This document shows, in pieces, positions 7,655 through 17,028 of a stretch of 37,206 nucleotides of DNA. How positions within the stretch are numbered: position 1 is the stretch's first letter; every line of letters starts with the position of its first letter. The notes under the pieces are model-generated. The model saw only the letters and a program-made list of their open reading frames with translations, ran no database searches and was not told the DNA's origin. A program made the translations under genes and the position numbers. Source of the stretch: JBEIVB01 sp040374085 (GTDB lineage Bacteria > Bacteroidota > Bacteroidia > UBA4408); NCBI GenBank assembly GCA_040374085.1, contig JBEIVB010000014.1, positions 1 to 37,206 on the forward strand. The letters are read 5' to 3'.

Positions 7655-9205
7655 ATGAACAACGAATTGATTATTGATTCGGGCACCTCAGAGGTGGTGA
7701 TTGCTCTGCTGCGCGAGCGCCGATTGCTCGAACTCCATCGTGAGAAAAGAAACAGCTCTTTTGCTGTTGGCGATGTGTATTACGGTCGCATCAAAAAAGT
7801 AATGCCGGGTTTGAATGCTGCATTTGTGGATGTCGGATACGAGAAGGATGCTTTTTTGCATTACCTCGATCTTGGCCCCCAATTCAACAGTCTTTCGGGA
7901 TTCACCAAATCGGTTTTGCAGCAAAAAAACAAGGCGCCCAACCTGAGTGGGTTCTCTTTGCTTCCCGACATCGACAAAGGAGGAAAGATCAATCAGATCG
8001 TGTCTTCCAACCAGAATGTTTTGGTACAGATAGCCAAGGAGCCCATTAGCACAAAGGGACCGCGTATAACCGCCGAGCTTTCTCTGGCGGGGCGTTACGT
8101 GGTGCTGGTGCCTTTTTCAGACAAGGTTTCTGTTTCCCAGAAAATAAAAAGTGCCGAGGAAAAAGATCGCCTCAAAAAGATCATACAGAGCATAAGGCCC
8201 AAGAATTTTGGCGTGATCATACGCACGGTGGCCGAAAATAGAGGAGTTTCGGAGCTGGAAAACGATTTGAAGGATCTGATTGAAAAGTGGAACACCTGCT
8301 TTGAAGAGGTGAAGACAGCGCTGCCACCAAAAAAAGTTTTGGGTGAGCTCGACCGCACCAGCGCCATCCTGCGCGACCTGCTCAATGAAAGTTTTCAATC
8401 GATTCAGGTGAACGATGAAGGGTTGGCAGAGGAGTTGAAAACCTACCTTGCTACCATTGCCCCAGATAAAAAGGATATTGTAAAAATATACAAGGGGAAA
8501 GAACCCATCTTCGATCATTTCGGAGTAGATCGGCAAATAAAAGCCGCATTTGGTAAGACCGTTACCATGAAGTCCGGTGCTTATCTTATTGTGGAGCATA
8601 CAGAGGCTATGCACGTGATTGACGTAAACTCCGGTCATCGCAATCGCTCAGACAATTCTCAGGAGCTGAATGCCCTTGAGGTGAATTTAGATGCAGCCGT
8701 TGAGGTGGCTCGTCAGCTTCGGTTGCGCGATATGGGCGGTATTATTGTGGTGGATTTCATTGATATGTCGAATCAAGATCATCGCAAGTTGCTTTTTGAT
8801 AAGCTCCGCGATGAAATGCATACCGATCGAGCCAAGCACACCATTCTTCCCCCCACTAAGTTTGGTCTTGTTCAGATAACCCGCCAGCGCGTTCGTCCCG
8901 AGATGAACGTAATCACGGTAGAGAAATGCCCCACTTGTCAGGGAACCGGAGAAATTCAGGCCTCTATTCTTTTGGTTGATGAAATTGAAAACAACCTGCG
9001 TTACCTCATTCGGGAGCAGAATTTAAAAGGGTTAACCCTTTGCGTTCACCCCTACCTAGAAGCCTATTTTTCCAAAGGGCTCTACAGCATGCAGATGAAA
9101 TGGTTTATGCGCTTTAATCAGTGGATCAAGGTGCGGGCGGTGAGCAGCTATTCGTTTATGGAATACCATTTCCACAACAAAGCCGACGAGGAAATCCGTT
9201 TGTAA
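7655..9205 (+). CDS. rng: Ribonuclease G (RNase E/G family)
   Basis: A 516-residue single-strand endoribonuclease of rRNA maturation and mRNA decay. The N-terminal part holds the S1 RNA-binding fold (VGDVYYGRIKKVMPGLNAAFVDVGYEKDAFLH, about 38-70 onward). The metal-binding aspartates of the DNase I-like catalytic domain are D323 in HVIDVNSG and D367 in VVDFIDM. The zinc-link CPTC is at C425 and C428. Length matches RNase G rather than the longer RNase E with its scaffold tail. It follows the HU/TPR/basic-peptide genes in the same direction, with its own likely promoter after a hairpin. Convergent with the methyltransferase gene, 13 bases apart. Confidence 0.95.
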   Translation: MNNELIIDSGTSEVVIALLRERRLLELHREKRNSSFAVGDVYYGRIKKVMPGLNAAFVDVGYEKDAFLHYLDLGPQFNSLSGFTKSVLQQKNKAPNLSGFSLLPDIDKGGKINQIVSSNQNVLVQIAKEPISTKGPRITAELSLAGRYVVLVPFSDKVSVSQKIKSAEEKDRLKKIIQSIRPKNFGVIIRTVAENRGVSELENDLKDLIEKWNTCFEEVKTALPPKKVLGELDRTSAILRDLLNESFQSIQVNDEGLAEELKTYLATIAPDKKDIVKIYKGKEPIFDHFGVDRQIKAAFGKTVTMKSGAYLIVEHTEAMHVIDVNSGHRNRSDNSQELNALEVNLDAAVEVARQLRLRDMGGIIVVDFIDMSNQDHRKLLFDKLRDEMHTDRAKHTILPPTKFGLVQITRQRVRPEMNVITVEKCPTCQGTGEIQASILLVDEIENNLRYLIREQNLKGLTLCVHPYLEAYFSKGLYSMQMKWFMRFNQWIKVRAVSSYSFMEYHFHNKADEEIRL

Positions 9206-9218
9206 GGGAGTCTGAGCG

Positions 9219-10016
9219 TTAGGGTTTTTCCAACAGCACAATCTTGGTGGTGGGCCCATCTGCTTTTGTGCGGATGAGTGCACGGTCTATTCGGAAAAGG
9301 ACTGGGCCGGCGAGGTGTCCTAAGGGTTTTATCAACGCCAGCGCATTTTCAAATGCAAACCAATGCCATCTCAGCAACTTGCTGCTTGAATCGATGGGGA
9401 AATTGCTGAAGTACATAAATGGTTTTCGCGCTTTTTCTACAAAGCCAACCTCACGAAACAGGTGGGTTAAAAACGCGTTGGTGTGGCACACTTGGTGGCG
9501 GGTTCTTACGGTTTCGCCTTTGAGGAAATTATCGGAGTAAATGAACTTGCCTCCTGGTTTTAACAACTTGAAAATGTTTTTATGCGCTTGTTGGAACCTG
9601 GTGTCATCTACAATGTGAAAAAGCACATCCATGCAGGAAATCATGTCGAAGGTTCCCAGCCATGGGTGGTTATCGGGCAAGGGTTCACCAATGTCGAGGC
9701 GGACCACCGTGCAATCGGGAAACCTATTTTGCAGATTTTGTACAGAAACCTCTGTTATGTCTGCACCGAAAACCGGTGAAGCGCCCAACTGCTTCCAGAT
9801 GTCGAGGTAGAATCCTGTTCCGGAGCCAATATCGAGCACGCATTTTCCTCTCGGATCCACGCCCTGCGTTTCTAAGAGATTTAGGAAAGCAGCTTTGCGA
9901 ATGCGGTAGGCCCAAATGTTGAAAGGCCGGCCAAGTTTTTCATAACCCACACCCTCAAGCCCACTGTGCTGGTTGAGGCGCTTTTCCCAAAAATCGCCCG
10001 GAATGAATTCGCTCAT
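9219..10016 (-). CDS. Class I SAM-dependent methyltransferase
   Basis: A 265-residue Rossmann-type methyltransferase. Motif I is VLDIGSGTGFY (about 60-70), the acidic residue ending beta-2 is in VFGADIT, and the later motif DMISCMDVLFHIVDD is also visible. The acceptor cannot be read from sequence. It overlaps the flippase gene by four bases (ATGA), so it is co-translated with it as the last gene of the minus-strand polysaccharide arm. This context favours methylation of a sugar or lipid-linked intermediate. It could instead act on an unrelated small molecule; the family call is firm, the substrate is not. Confidence 0.85.
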   Translation of the reverse strand: MSEFIPGDFWEKRLNQHSGLEGVGYEKLGRPFNIWAYRIRKAAFLNLLETQGVDPRGKCVLDIGSGTGFYLDIWKQLGASPVFGADITEVSVQNLQNRFPDCTVVRLDIGEPLPDNHPWLGTFDMISCMDVLFHIVDDTRFQQAHKNIFKLLKPGGKFIYSDNFLKGETVRTRHQVCHTNAFLTHLFREVGFVEKARKPFMYFSNFPIDSSSKLLRWHWFAFENALALIKPLGHLAGPVLFRIDRALIRTKADGPTTKIVLLEKP

Positions 10017-11476
10017 GATTTGCGTTTAAAAATGGTTTTAAGTTCGGGGAGCAGGTTCCATTTCCAGCTCACCAGAGAAAAGATTGCTGCAATGCCGCTT
10101 CCTCTCAGCACCACATCCAGGAAAGGACTCGAATGGTGCGGCAGCATGAAGCCCAGCAGGAGGCATAAAGAAAAAGCACCTAACCCGGGTATTGCATAAT
10201 GGCCAAATGGCTGAAATTTAAAATGATAAAGTATATAAAGATACTTGACCAAATTAAACAATAACAAAGACGTGCAAGTGGCAATTGCAGCGCCCATCAT
10301 ACCGAAGTTTGGTATGAGAAGCAGGTTTAATGCCACTGAAAGGAGCAGGAGGAATCCAAGAAGGCGGGTTCCAAAACGATATTTATCCGAATAAAAAATA
10401 ATGGAGCTGTTGATACCGGTAACCATGTTGAACAAAGCGCTAACGGCAACCAGCCAAACCACGATCTCGCCGCGATGATAGGCAGGCGGCAACAGCATCA
10501 GCAAACTGTGGGCATTGAGCACCACGCCACAGAAAAGAAAGAAACCGAGCATCATCAGCACCCGGGTAGATTCATAATATATGGTTTTTACCTCTAAAAA
10601 ATCCTGGCGCGAAAAGGCGTGGGAAATCTTGGTGTCGGCAATTCGACCTAGGGCATTTGCAGGAGCTTCTATGATGCCGGCAATGGTTACCGCAATACCA
10701 TATATGGCTACTTCGGTGAGGTTGCCATAGCGTCCGAGGATCAATATGTCTACGTTGCGCAGAGCTATGGATGCCAAGGTGGCAAAGGCCATTATGCCTG
10801 CATACCGTGCAATTTCGCTTACAGGAAAGTGCTTAGCGGAAGTCCAGTTGGGTCTGAAAGCTGCAGGAGCAGCACGGTATGCAAACCAAAACAACAAGAA
10901 ACCTTGGAGAGCAATCCCCAAGCAGATGCCCCACACAAGTCCGTTCAAGCTCATTACTTTAAGGTAATAGAGGCCTACCACCACAGTGGTGTACAAACGG
11001 CTAACTACATCGTTTACCAGGCTTGCTTGAACGGTTTGAAAAAGGGAAAACAAATACACCGTAAGCAGGCTCACCATACCCGAGAGCCAAGTGAGGGGAA
11101 ACACGTACCGAAAGAACTCAGAGAACAATGGGCTTTTTTGAGCGTAGGCCAGTTCAATGTATGGCCTCGCCAGACCCAAAGCAATGGCGAACAATAAGAA
11201 CAACAAGGTGCCGGTTGACAAAAGCCAGAAGGCAAACCCATGGTGTGAACCGTCGGTGGTTTTGAAGCGAGGGAAGTAACGCAGGGTTACCCCGTTAAGT
11301 CCAAGTGGAAATAAGGTGCCGAACAAGGTGGCTGCAGCAAAAAGGACCCGCGTGAGACCCAGTTCCTCGGGTTTCAGCATGTAGGGCTGTAGCACCAAGA
11401 CGTTTAAGAATCCAATGGCAATGCCCCCATAGGTTATGAGTGCATTGTAGGTTCCTTGTCGCTGGATGATGCCCAC
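10013..11476 (-). CDS. Polysaccharide flippase (Wzx/MVF-like)
   Basis: A 487-residue integral membrane protein with about twelve to fourteen hydrophobic helices spread over its length. The N-terminal signature GTYNALITYGGIAIGFLNVLVL and the loop PEELGLTRVLFAAATLFG are typical of the oligosaccharide flippase family. Its likely role is to move an undecaprenyl-linked glycan across the inner membrane for O-antigen, capsule or another surface polymer. The start is GTG, five bases after the FkbM stop, and its end overlaps the methyltransferase gene by four bases. No Wzy polymerase is seen, so the glycan may be short or the polymerase may be elsewhere. Confidence 0.85.
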   Translation of the reverse strand: MGIIQRQGTYNALITYGGIAIGFLNVLVLQPYMLKPEELGLTRVLFAAATLFGTLFPLGLNGVTLRYFPRFKTTDGSHHGFAFWLLSTGTLLFLLFAIALGLARPYIELAYAQKSPLFSEFFRYVFPLTWLSGMVSLLTVYLFSLFQTVQASLVNDVVSRLYTTVVVGLYYLKVMSLNGLVWGICLGIALQGFLLFWFAYRAAPAAFRPNWTSAKHFPVSEIARYAGIMAFATLASIALRNVDILILGRYGNLTEVAIYGIAVTIAGIIEAPANALGRIADTKISHAFSRQDFLEVKTIYYESTRVLMMLGFFLFCGVVLNAHSLLMLLPPAYHRGEIVVWLVAVSALFNMVTGINSSIIFYSDKYRFGTRLLGFLLLLSVALNLLLIPNFGMMGAAIATCTSLLLFNLVKYLYILYHFKFQPFGHYAIPGLGAFSLCLLLGFMLPHHSSPFLDVVLRGSGIAAIFSLVSWKWNLLPELKTIFKRKS

Positions 11477-11480
11477 CCGG

Positions 11481-12377
11481 TTAGCGCATTAAAAAAGGTT
11501 GGATTTCCGAGAGTTGCTCCTTTGGAACGAAGTAGTGGTCGATGATGGCATCGGTGTTCCCGGATAGATGTTGAATTTCTTTAAGTCCTTGCGGGAGGGC
11601 ACGGAAAAAGCAGTAGTCATGAGGTTTGAGTAAGGCTTCCAACTCGGGCTCAATCTGGTTCTTGATGACTTCGCACAAGATAATGGGTCGGTGGTTTTGC
11701 AGTACGTTGGTAGCCCCCGAAAGAACGAGATGCTCGCTGGCTTCCGTATCCAATTTTATAAGATCAACTTTCCCCGGCTTTTGGGTAGCCAGAAAGCCAT
11801 CCATGGTTTGGGTGGTTACGGGTATGGGCTCTACCATACCGGTACGCTGATTATCGGGATTGATGGTGCCATCGCCGTTGAGGTGATGTTGGATGGATGC
11901 GTATTTCGGACTTTTCACTGCGTAAAACGTTGCCGTTCCGGCCAGATTGCTGAGGGCAAGAGACTCTATTTGAATCCGCTCCTGCAGTGCATTGGCCTGT
12001 GCATTTAAGTGAAAGTAGTGATTGGCTGCCGGCATGGGTTCAAAGCCTATGATGCGCATGTTGGGGTTGCGGGTTGCGGCAAGCAATGAATAATATCCGA
12101 TGTTGGCACCCACATCCAGAAAGAAGGATTTCGTTTTTACCAGCTTAGAGAAGATGCGCACGGTGTGGTACTCAAAGTTCTCCATACCGCCCCAGAACAG
12201 GAGACGGGAGAGGTAGCTCGTTGGGTTGGTGACCAACGCCATGGATTGACCCTCGCCCAGATCGAGTGTGAAATTTCCGTGAACTGGAAAATGCCATTTT
12301 GCCGGCAACAGAGGGGCAATGGGTTTCAGCAAACCCCGTAGCAGGGTGTTGGGACCTTTTTGGTAGATGAAATGCAT
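11481..12377 (-). CDS. FkbM family methyltransferase
   Basis: A 298-residue protein with the FkbM methyltransferase core. SAM motif I is FFLDVGANIGYYSLLAA (about 85-101). It is followed by IGFEPMPAN-like IGFEPMPAANHYF and the late motif VDLIKLDTEASEHLVLSGA. FkbM enzymes methylate hydroxyl groups of sugars or polyketides. The neighbours (flippase, glycosyltransferase) point to sugar methylation on a surface glycan. It is the first gene of the minus-strand arm. The upstream sequence contains ACTGTTTG four bases before the ATG, a poor but similarly spaced match to the -7 box. It diverges from the glycosyltransferase across 89 bases. Confidence 0.88.
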   Translation of the reverse strand: MHFIYQKGPNTLLRGLLKPIAPLLPAKWHFPVHGNFTLDLGEGQSMALVTNPTSYLSRLLFWGGMENFEYHTVRIFSKLVKTKSFFLDVGANIGYYSLLAATRNPNMRIIGFEPMPAANHYFHLNAQANALQERIQIESLALSNLAGTATFYAVKSPKYASIQHHLNGDGTINPDNQRTGMVEPIPVTTQTMDGFLATQKPGKVDLIKLDTEASEHLVLSGATNVLQNHRPIILCEVIKNQIEPELEALLKPHDYCFFRALPQGLKEIQHLSGNTDAIIDHYFVPKEQLSEIQPFLMR

Positions 12378-12453
12378 GGTACAAACAGTGGATAAAGGTC
12401 AGAAAAAAAGCATTGTGCGCCTTCATGTCTGAGCCTTTAGAACCGCCTTTTTC

Positions 12454-12461
12454 TACCTTTG
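12454..12461 (+). promoter_or_regulatory. -7 box TACCTTTG, 5 bases before the glycosyltransferase ATG
   Basis: Exact TAnnTTTG match; five bases separate it from the ATG at 12467. A weak TCTG at 12428-12431 lies 22 bases upstream as a possible -33 element. It excludes longer in-frame starts further upstream. Confidence 0.62.
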
Positions 12462-12466
12462 TACGA

Positions 12467-13540
12467 ATGAGCAAGACGGTGTTTTACAGCTATCATGCCC
12501 GTACCTCCTTCATTCGCATCGATGAATCCATTCTGGAGCGCAGGTTTAGGATACAGCCGTTTGTATTTTCCATAAGCGGTGGTTTATCCATTCTCTTGCT
12601 TTGGTTGAAGCAGGCTCGTGCTATTTGGAAGCATAGGCATGAGATTGACGTGTTCTTCAGCATGTTTGCGGGTTATCACACTCTTGTTCCTTGTCTGTTT
12701 GCACGCTGGTTGAAAAAGCCACACATCATCATTGCCGGGGGAATAGACTGCGTTTCTTATCCCAGTGCAGACTACGGCAACTTTCATAAGCCCTTTTTGG
12801 CGCGCATTACCTCCTTTTCTTTTCGAACCTGTTCGTTTATTGCTCCTATTTCGGAGTATTTGGTGCGCAGCGAAAACCGCTATGCTACCGGCGATCCGGT
12901 TGGGCAGGGAATACTGAATATGGTGCCCAATTTGCGCACTCCCATTAAGGTTGTACACAACGGCTTTTGGCTCGATCGTTGGTATCCTGATGCTGAGCCC
13001 AGAAAGATGGGGACTTTTTTGACCATCGCCTCCAACCTCGATCATCCCAGCCGGGTGCGCATAAAAGGCATCGACCTTATTTTGCAAACGGCTGCCCTCT
13101 GCCCTCAGTTTCATTTTACCATTATTGGCAAGGATGCTCCCGAAGGGTTTACCCATTTGAGCAACGTAACGGTTTTACCCTTTCAGCCTTATGAAAGTTT
13201 GCGCACCGTATACTGCCGTCATAGCCATTATCTTCAACTATCGATGAGCGAGGGATTCGGCAATACCCTTGCAGAAGCTATGTTGTGCGGTTGTGTGCCG
13301 GTGGGTTCTCAAACCGGTGCCATTCCTATGATTGTGGCCGATACCGGTTACTTGCTGGGTACAAAGGATCCGGCCATGCTTACCTCTTTATTGGAACTGG
13401 CTGTATCTGAATATACACCGCAACAAGGCGAGAAAGCCCGTACCCGAATTTTAGATAATTTTGGAATAGAGCGCCGCGAGCGCGAGTTGATGGAGGTGCT
13501 GAATACGTTGGTTGTGGATGCAAACCGTGGACATGAATAG
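12467..13540 (+). CDS. Glycosyltransferase family 4 (GT-B)
   Basis: A 357-residue retaining-type glycosyltransferase. The C-terminal nucleotide-sugar domain shows the E-x7-E motif in SEGFGNTLAEAMLCGCVPVG. Other GT4 features are VVHNGFW near the domain junction, IGKDAPEGFTHLSNVTVLPF and the HSHYLQLSMSEG approach to the active site. The N-terminal half holds IIIAGGIDC. I took the ATG at 12467 because the sequence then begins MSKTVFYSYH and the promoter box ends five bases before it. The stop overlaps the next methyltransferase by eight bases. Donor and acceptor sugars are unknown. Confidence 0.88.
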   Translation: MSKTVFYSYHARTSFIRIDESILERRFRIQPFVFSISGGLSILLLWLKQARAIWKHRHEIDVFFSMFAGYHTLVPCLFARWLKKPHIIIAGGIDCVSYPSADYGNFHKPFLARITSFSFRTCSFIAPISEYLVRSENRYATGDPVGQGILNMVPNLRTPIKVVHNGFWLDRWYPDAEPRKMGTFLTIASNLDHPSRVRIKGIDLILQTAALCPQFHFTIIGKDAPEGFTHLSNVTVLPFQPYESLRTVYCRHSHYLQLSMSEGFGNTLAEAMLCGCVPVGSQTGAIPMIVADTGYLLGTKDPAMLTSLLELAVSEYTPQQGEKARTRILDNFGIERRERELMEVLNTLVVDANRGHE

Positions 13541-14639
13541 GACGGATACCTCCCGCTTTTTTTCTGCCTTGCCAAAGGATTTTCCGGACCATATTCGGCA
13601 TCCGTTGGATGAGGGCGCTGCCCGCTTGTTTGCTTTGGTTTCAACCTTGGATGTGAATTCCAGCTCCCTGTCTCCATACAGCAAACGTTATTTTGCCGAT
13701 TACCAAAAGCGGCTTTTTTACTCCTTAGAATGTGGGGTTTACATTCTTGCCACGGCAGCTGCAAGTGCAGGTAAGCCATTGAATAAAATTACCCTCCTCG
13801 ACCACGGAGCCGGGTTGGGCATGATTTGTTTGTTGGCGCGGGCGAGCGGATTCGGCAAGGTGGTGTATTCCGATGTATACGATGTATCGTGCATGGATGC
13901 CGAGTGGATTGGCTCTGCATTGAATTTGAAAGCGGACGCATATCTCTGCGGGCAAACGGATGAAGTATACCGGCAAGCCCGTACAGCCGATTTGTCGCCC
14001 GATGTGGTAACCTCGCGCAATGTGGTGGAGCATGTATACGATTTGGATGATTTTTTTGTGCAGACGGCTCAGAATCCAGCCCGAGAAATGAGTTTGGTTG
14101 TTGCCACCACTGCCAATCCAGCTAATTTTTTGGTAGATCAGTACACCAAGCGGATTCAACGCCGCGCCGAGCTGCATGGCACCTCAGGGAAATGGGCCAA
14201 AGAGCGGGATGTAGCCTTGCCTTTTTTTGCGGTTCGCGAGCGTGTTATTCGTGAAGCATATCCCAGCTTGCCTGCCGATGATGCTCGGAGTTTGGCAAAG
14301 GTTACCAGGGGCATGTGGAAGCCCGACGTGCTAAAGGCTGTTTCCGAATTTAATAGTACAGGAGTTATGCCATCTCCTCCCACTCATCCCACCAATACCT
14401 GCGATCCATTAACCGGAAACCGAACGGAGCATCTTTTGGCCGCTGAAGAGTATTTGACAATTGCCCGCAAGGCAGGGTGGGAAGGCCAGGTATATGCAGG
14501 TTTCTATAATACGCGCTACTCAAGACCTTTATTTAATCTACTGGCGCGCTTTGCAAACGCACTCATTCGGCTCACCCGTTTTCGCAGGGTGGGGCTGGCT
14601 CCGTTTGTGGTATTCTCTTTTCGCAGAACTCTTCCCTAA
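13533..14639 (+). CDS. SAM-dependent methyltransferase-like protein of the polysaccharide locus
   Basis: A 368-residue protein with a degenerate class I methyltransferase motif I, ITLLDHGAGLGMICLLA (about 97-113). It is followed by VVYSDVYDVSC and VVTSRNVVEHVYDLDDFF, matching the later positions of the fold. The C-terminal half is not assignable. I chose the ATG at 13533, inside the glycosyltransferase gene's last eight bases, over a TTG at 13512. The genes are therefore translationally coupled. It probably modifies a sugar or glycolipid. Confidence in the fold is fair; the substrate is unknown. Confidence 0.72.
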   Translation: MNRTDTSRFFSALPKDFPDHIRHPLDEGAARLFALVSTLDVNSSSLSPYSKRYFADYQKRLFYSLECGVYILATAAASAGKPLNKITLLDHGAGLGMICLLARASGFGKVVYSDVYDVSCMDAEWIGSALNLKADAYLCGQTDEVYRQARTADLSPDVVTSRNVVEHVYDLDDFFVQTAQNPAREMSLVVATTANPANFLVDQYTKRIQRRAELHGTSGKWAKERDVALPFFAVRERVIREAYPSLPADDARSLAKVTRGMWKPDVLKAVSEFNSTGVMPSPPTHPTNTCDPLTGNRTEHLLAAEEYLTIARKAGWEGQVYAGFYNTRYSRPLFNLLARFANALIRLTRFRRVGLAPFVVFSFRRTLP

Positions 14640-14658
14640 AAATAGGGTAGATAGCCTT

Positions 14659-16044
14659 CTATAACATTACTCCTTTTAAAAACAGAAGTGCGAGACTGAA
14701 GTAGAGAACCAGACCTGTAACGTCAACCAAGGTGGCAATAAAGGGTGCAGAGGATACCGCAGGGTCTGCCCCGAGGCGTTTGAGAAGCAGGGGAAGCATG
14801 GACCCGGCAAGGCAACCCCATAACACCACGCCAATTAAGGAGCAACCCACGGTTAGCCCAACACCCAACCAGTGCGGGCCATATACGTTGGTGAAGAAAC
14901 TCCAGACGTAAATTCGGGTGAATCCAATGATGCCGAGAATGAGACCAAGCGCGAGACCGGAGATGATTTCGCGGCGCATGATTTTCCACCAATCCTGTAT
15001 GCCTACCTCTCCCAAGGCCATAGCACGAATGATGAGGGAAGCCGCCTGAGATCCGGAATTTCCGCCCGAAGAAATGATGAGGGGAACAAACAAGGCAAGC
15101 ACCACTGCTTTGGCAATTTCATCTTCAAAATACGACATGGCAGATGCCGTCATCATTTCACCCAGAAAGAGAATGATGAGCCACCCTGCACGTTTCTGCA
15201 CCAGCTTGCCAATAGGGGCCTCCATGTAAGGCTCTTCAAGCGCCTCGGATCCTCCCATTTTTTGGATGTCCTCGGTGTCCTCCTCTTCTGCCAGTCGAAG
15301 TACATCGTCTACGGTAACAATTCCCAGCAATACACCGTGTGCATCCGTTACCGGCAATGCTACCCGATTGGAGGAACGAAAAACCGATATGGCTTTTTCT
15401 TCATCATCGGTTACCGAAAGGGTAGTATAACGTGCATCCATTAAATCGCTTACACGTGTCTCGGGAGATACGAACAAAAACTCACGAATCTTAATGTCGT
15501 CGAGCAGTACGCCCTCATCATCTACAATGTAGATTACGTTAATGGTTTCGGAATACTTACCGTATTTGCGGATGTATTTCAATACCTGCTCCACGGTCCA
15601 GTGGCGCTTTACGGCCAGGTAATCGGTAGTCATTAAGCGGCCTACGGTGCCTTCCGGAAACCCAAGCAGGGCAAGGGTTATTGCCCGCTCTTCAGGATCG
15701 AGGAGTTTCAGCAACTCCTTTACAACCCCTCCCGGCAGCTCTTCCAGAAAGGCAGTTCGGTCGTCCGGAGGAAGCTCATTCAGCAGTTCCGCCATCCTCT
15801 CATAGTTGAGGCTGTAAAGAAGCTCGTTTTGCTGATCGTGCTCTAAATACTTAAAAACCTGTGCGGCAAGCTTGGTATTTAATAATCCAAATATGATTTT
15901 GCGTTCATCGTCCTCTGAAGCTTCCAAACACGCGGCCACCTCGGTATCCTGCAAGCGGTTCGCGAACTCTTTCAGTTCGTTGACCTTACCTTCCGAAATG
16001 TGATTTCGGATTTCCTCAAGTGTTTGCAGGGTTTCGGTTTCCAT
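14659..16044 (-). CDS. mgtE: Magnesium transporter MgtE
   Basis: A 461-residue Mg2+ channel. The N-terminal superhelical domain occupies about residues 1-130 and contains LNELPPDDRTAFLEELP. It is followed by two CBS domains (about 135-255, ending VLLGIVTVDDVLRLAEEE) and a five-helix membrane domain. The membrane part carries SSGGNSGSQAASL and, near the end, DPAVSSAPFIATLVDVTG, whose aspartate lines the Mg2+ pore. The cytosolic domains close the pore at high Mg2+ in studied members. It is the last gene of the four-gene minus-strand operon, six bases after the M28 gene. Confidence 0.95.
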   Translation of the reverse strand: METETLQTLEEIRNHISEGKVNELKEFANRLQDTEVAACLEASEDDERKIIFGLLNTKLAAQVFKYLEHDQQNELLYSLNYERMAELLNELPPDDRTAFLEELPGGVVKELLKLLDPEERAITLALLGFPEGTVGRLMTTDYLAVKRHWTVEQVLKYIRKYGKYSETINVIYIVDDEGVLLDDIKIREFLFVSPETRVSDLMDARYTTLSVTDDEEKAISVFRSSNRVALPVTDAHGVLLGIVTVDDVLRLAEEEDTEDIQKMGGSEALEEPYMEAPIGKLVQKRAGWLIILFLGEMMTASAMSYFEDEIAKAVVLALFVPLIISSGGNSGSQAASLIIRAMALGEVGIQDWWKIMRREIISGLALGLILGIIGFTRIYVWSFFTNVYGPHWLGVGLTVGCSLIGVVLWGCLAGSMLPLLLKRLGADPAVSSAPFIATLVDVTGLVLYFSLALLFLKGVML

Positions 16045-16050
16045 CGTTTT

Positions 16051-17028
16051 TTATTGTTTCCAGATGGTTTCAAGAACTACCTGACCAACCATTTGCATGG
16101 TATTCGGATCAATAATGCTAATATTATCACGATGGGTGTGGTGATGCGTGCCGTAGGTTCCTGTGCCGGGGTTCATGTGTACAATGTCGATGCACGGAAT
16201 GCCCATAAGTTTGTTGATGTAAAGGTGGTCGTCTGTGGTGGCACCCATCTGTTGGTTGGTAAAGAACTCGGAGTAACCCAAGTCGGCAGCGGTCTGCCAC
16301 ACCTCCGACAAGACTGACCCTGCGTACTGCAACCCGGTTCCTTCTGTAGGGAACATGGCTCCTTTGGCACCCACCATGTCCAATAAGATGCCAAAACGAG
16401 GCATATAACCTTGGCGAAAAGGATGGGTAGCAAAGTATTGGGTCCCCAAGCACCAGCTGTCGGCCATCGGAGGAAAGGTGCTATTTCTAGGTTCTCCGTA
16501 ATCCTCTAAATCGCTGAAAAAGAAATCAACTCCGCAATCCGGTTTGTATTGAGCAACAAGGCGCGCCACCTCCAGCATGACCGCTACACCCGATGCACCG
16601 TCATCTGCACCTTCAATGGGTTCGTTGGTGCGCTCTGTGTCTTCGTCTGCAATGGGTCTTGTGTCCCAGTGGGCCAGAAGCAAAATCCGTTTTTGTTTCT
16701 CGGGAGCGTAAGAACCAATGATGTTGTGCAAAGTGAATTGCTTTCCGTCGTAGGTTTTGGTTGGACCATTTTGAACCTGAGTAACCAAGCCCATCCGCTT
16801 AAGCTCTCTTTCAATCTGTGCCGCGCAGTTTTTGTGTGCAGGTGTGCCGGGTACCCGCGGTCCAAAGGCCACTTGCTGCTTTACCCATTTCATGGCAGAA
16901 TCGCCGGAACAAGCGGGTGCAAGTGGCTTGTATGGTGACATGGGTTTAGGGTTAGAAGGAGCACCGCTTTGGGTGCAAGCAGACCAACCCAATATCATAC
17001 AAACGCATATAAGAGTAAGGAATCTCAT
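16051..17028 (-). CDS. M28-family lipoprotein, glutaminyl-peptide cyclotransferase-like
   Basis: A 325-residue secreted zinc-hydrolase-fold protein. A signal peptide ends at a cysteine (C18, GWSAC), so it is probably a lipoprotein, although the lipobox -3 residue is an unusual W. Metal and active-site motifs are LLAHWDTR (H120), GADDGASG (D142), FSDLEDYGE (E175), TTDDHLYIN and THHHTHRD. The WCLGTQYFA segment and overall length fit the M28 subfamily of glutaminyl cyclases, which form pyroglutamate at protein N termini, rather than aminopeptidases. In Bacteroidota, exported proteins often have Gln next to the signal cleavage site, which would supply substrates. It overlaps cysS by four bases (ATGA). 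Confidence 0.85.
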   Translation of the reverse strand: MRFLTLICVCMILGWSACTQSGAPSNPKPMSPYKPLAPACSGDSAMKWVKQQVAFGPRVPGTPAHKNCAAQIERELKRMGLVTQVQNGPTKTYDGKQFTLHNIIGSYAPEKQKRILLLAHWDTRPIADEDTERTNEPIEGADDGASGVAVMLEVARLVAQYKPDCGVDFFFSDLEDYGEPRNSTFPPMADSWCLGTQYFATHPFRQGYMPRFGILLDMVGAKGAMFPTEGTGLQYAGSVLSEVWQTAADLGYSEFFTNQQMGATTDDHLYINKLMGIPCIDIVHMNPGTGTYGTHHHTHRDNISIIDPNTMQMVGQVVLETIWKQ

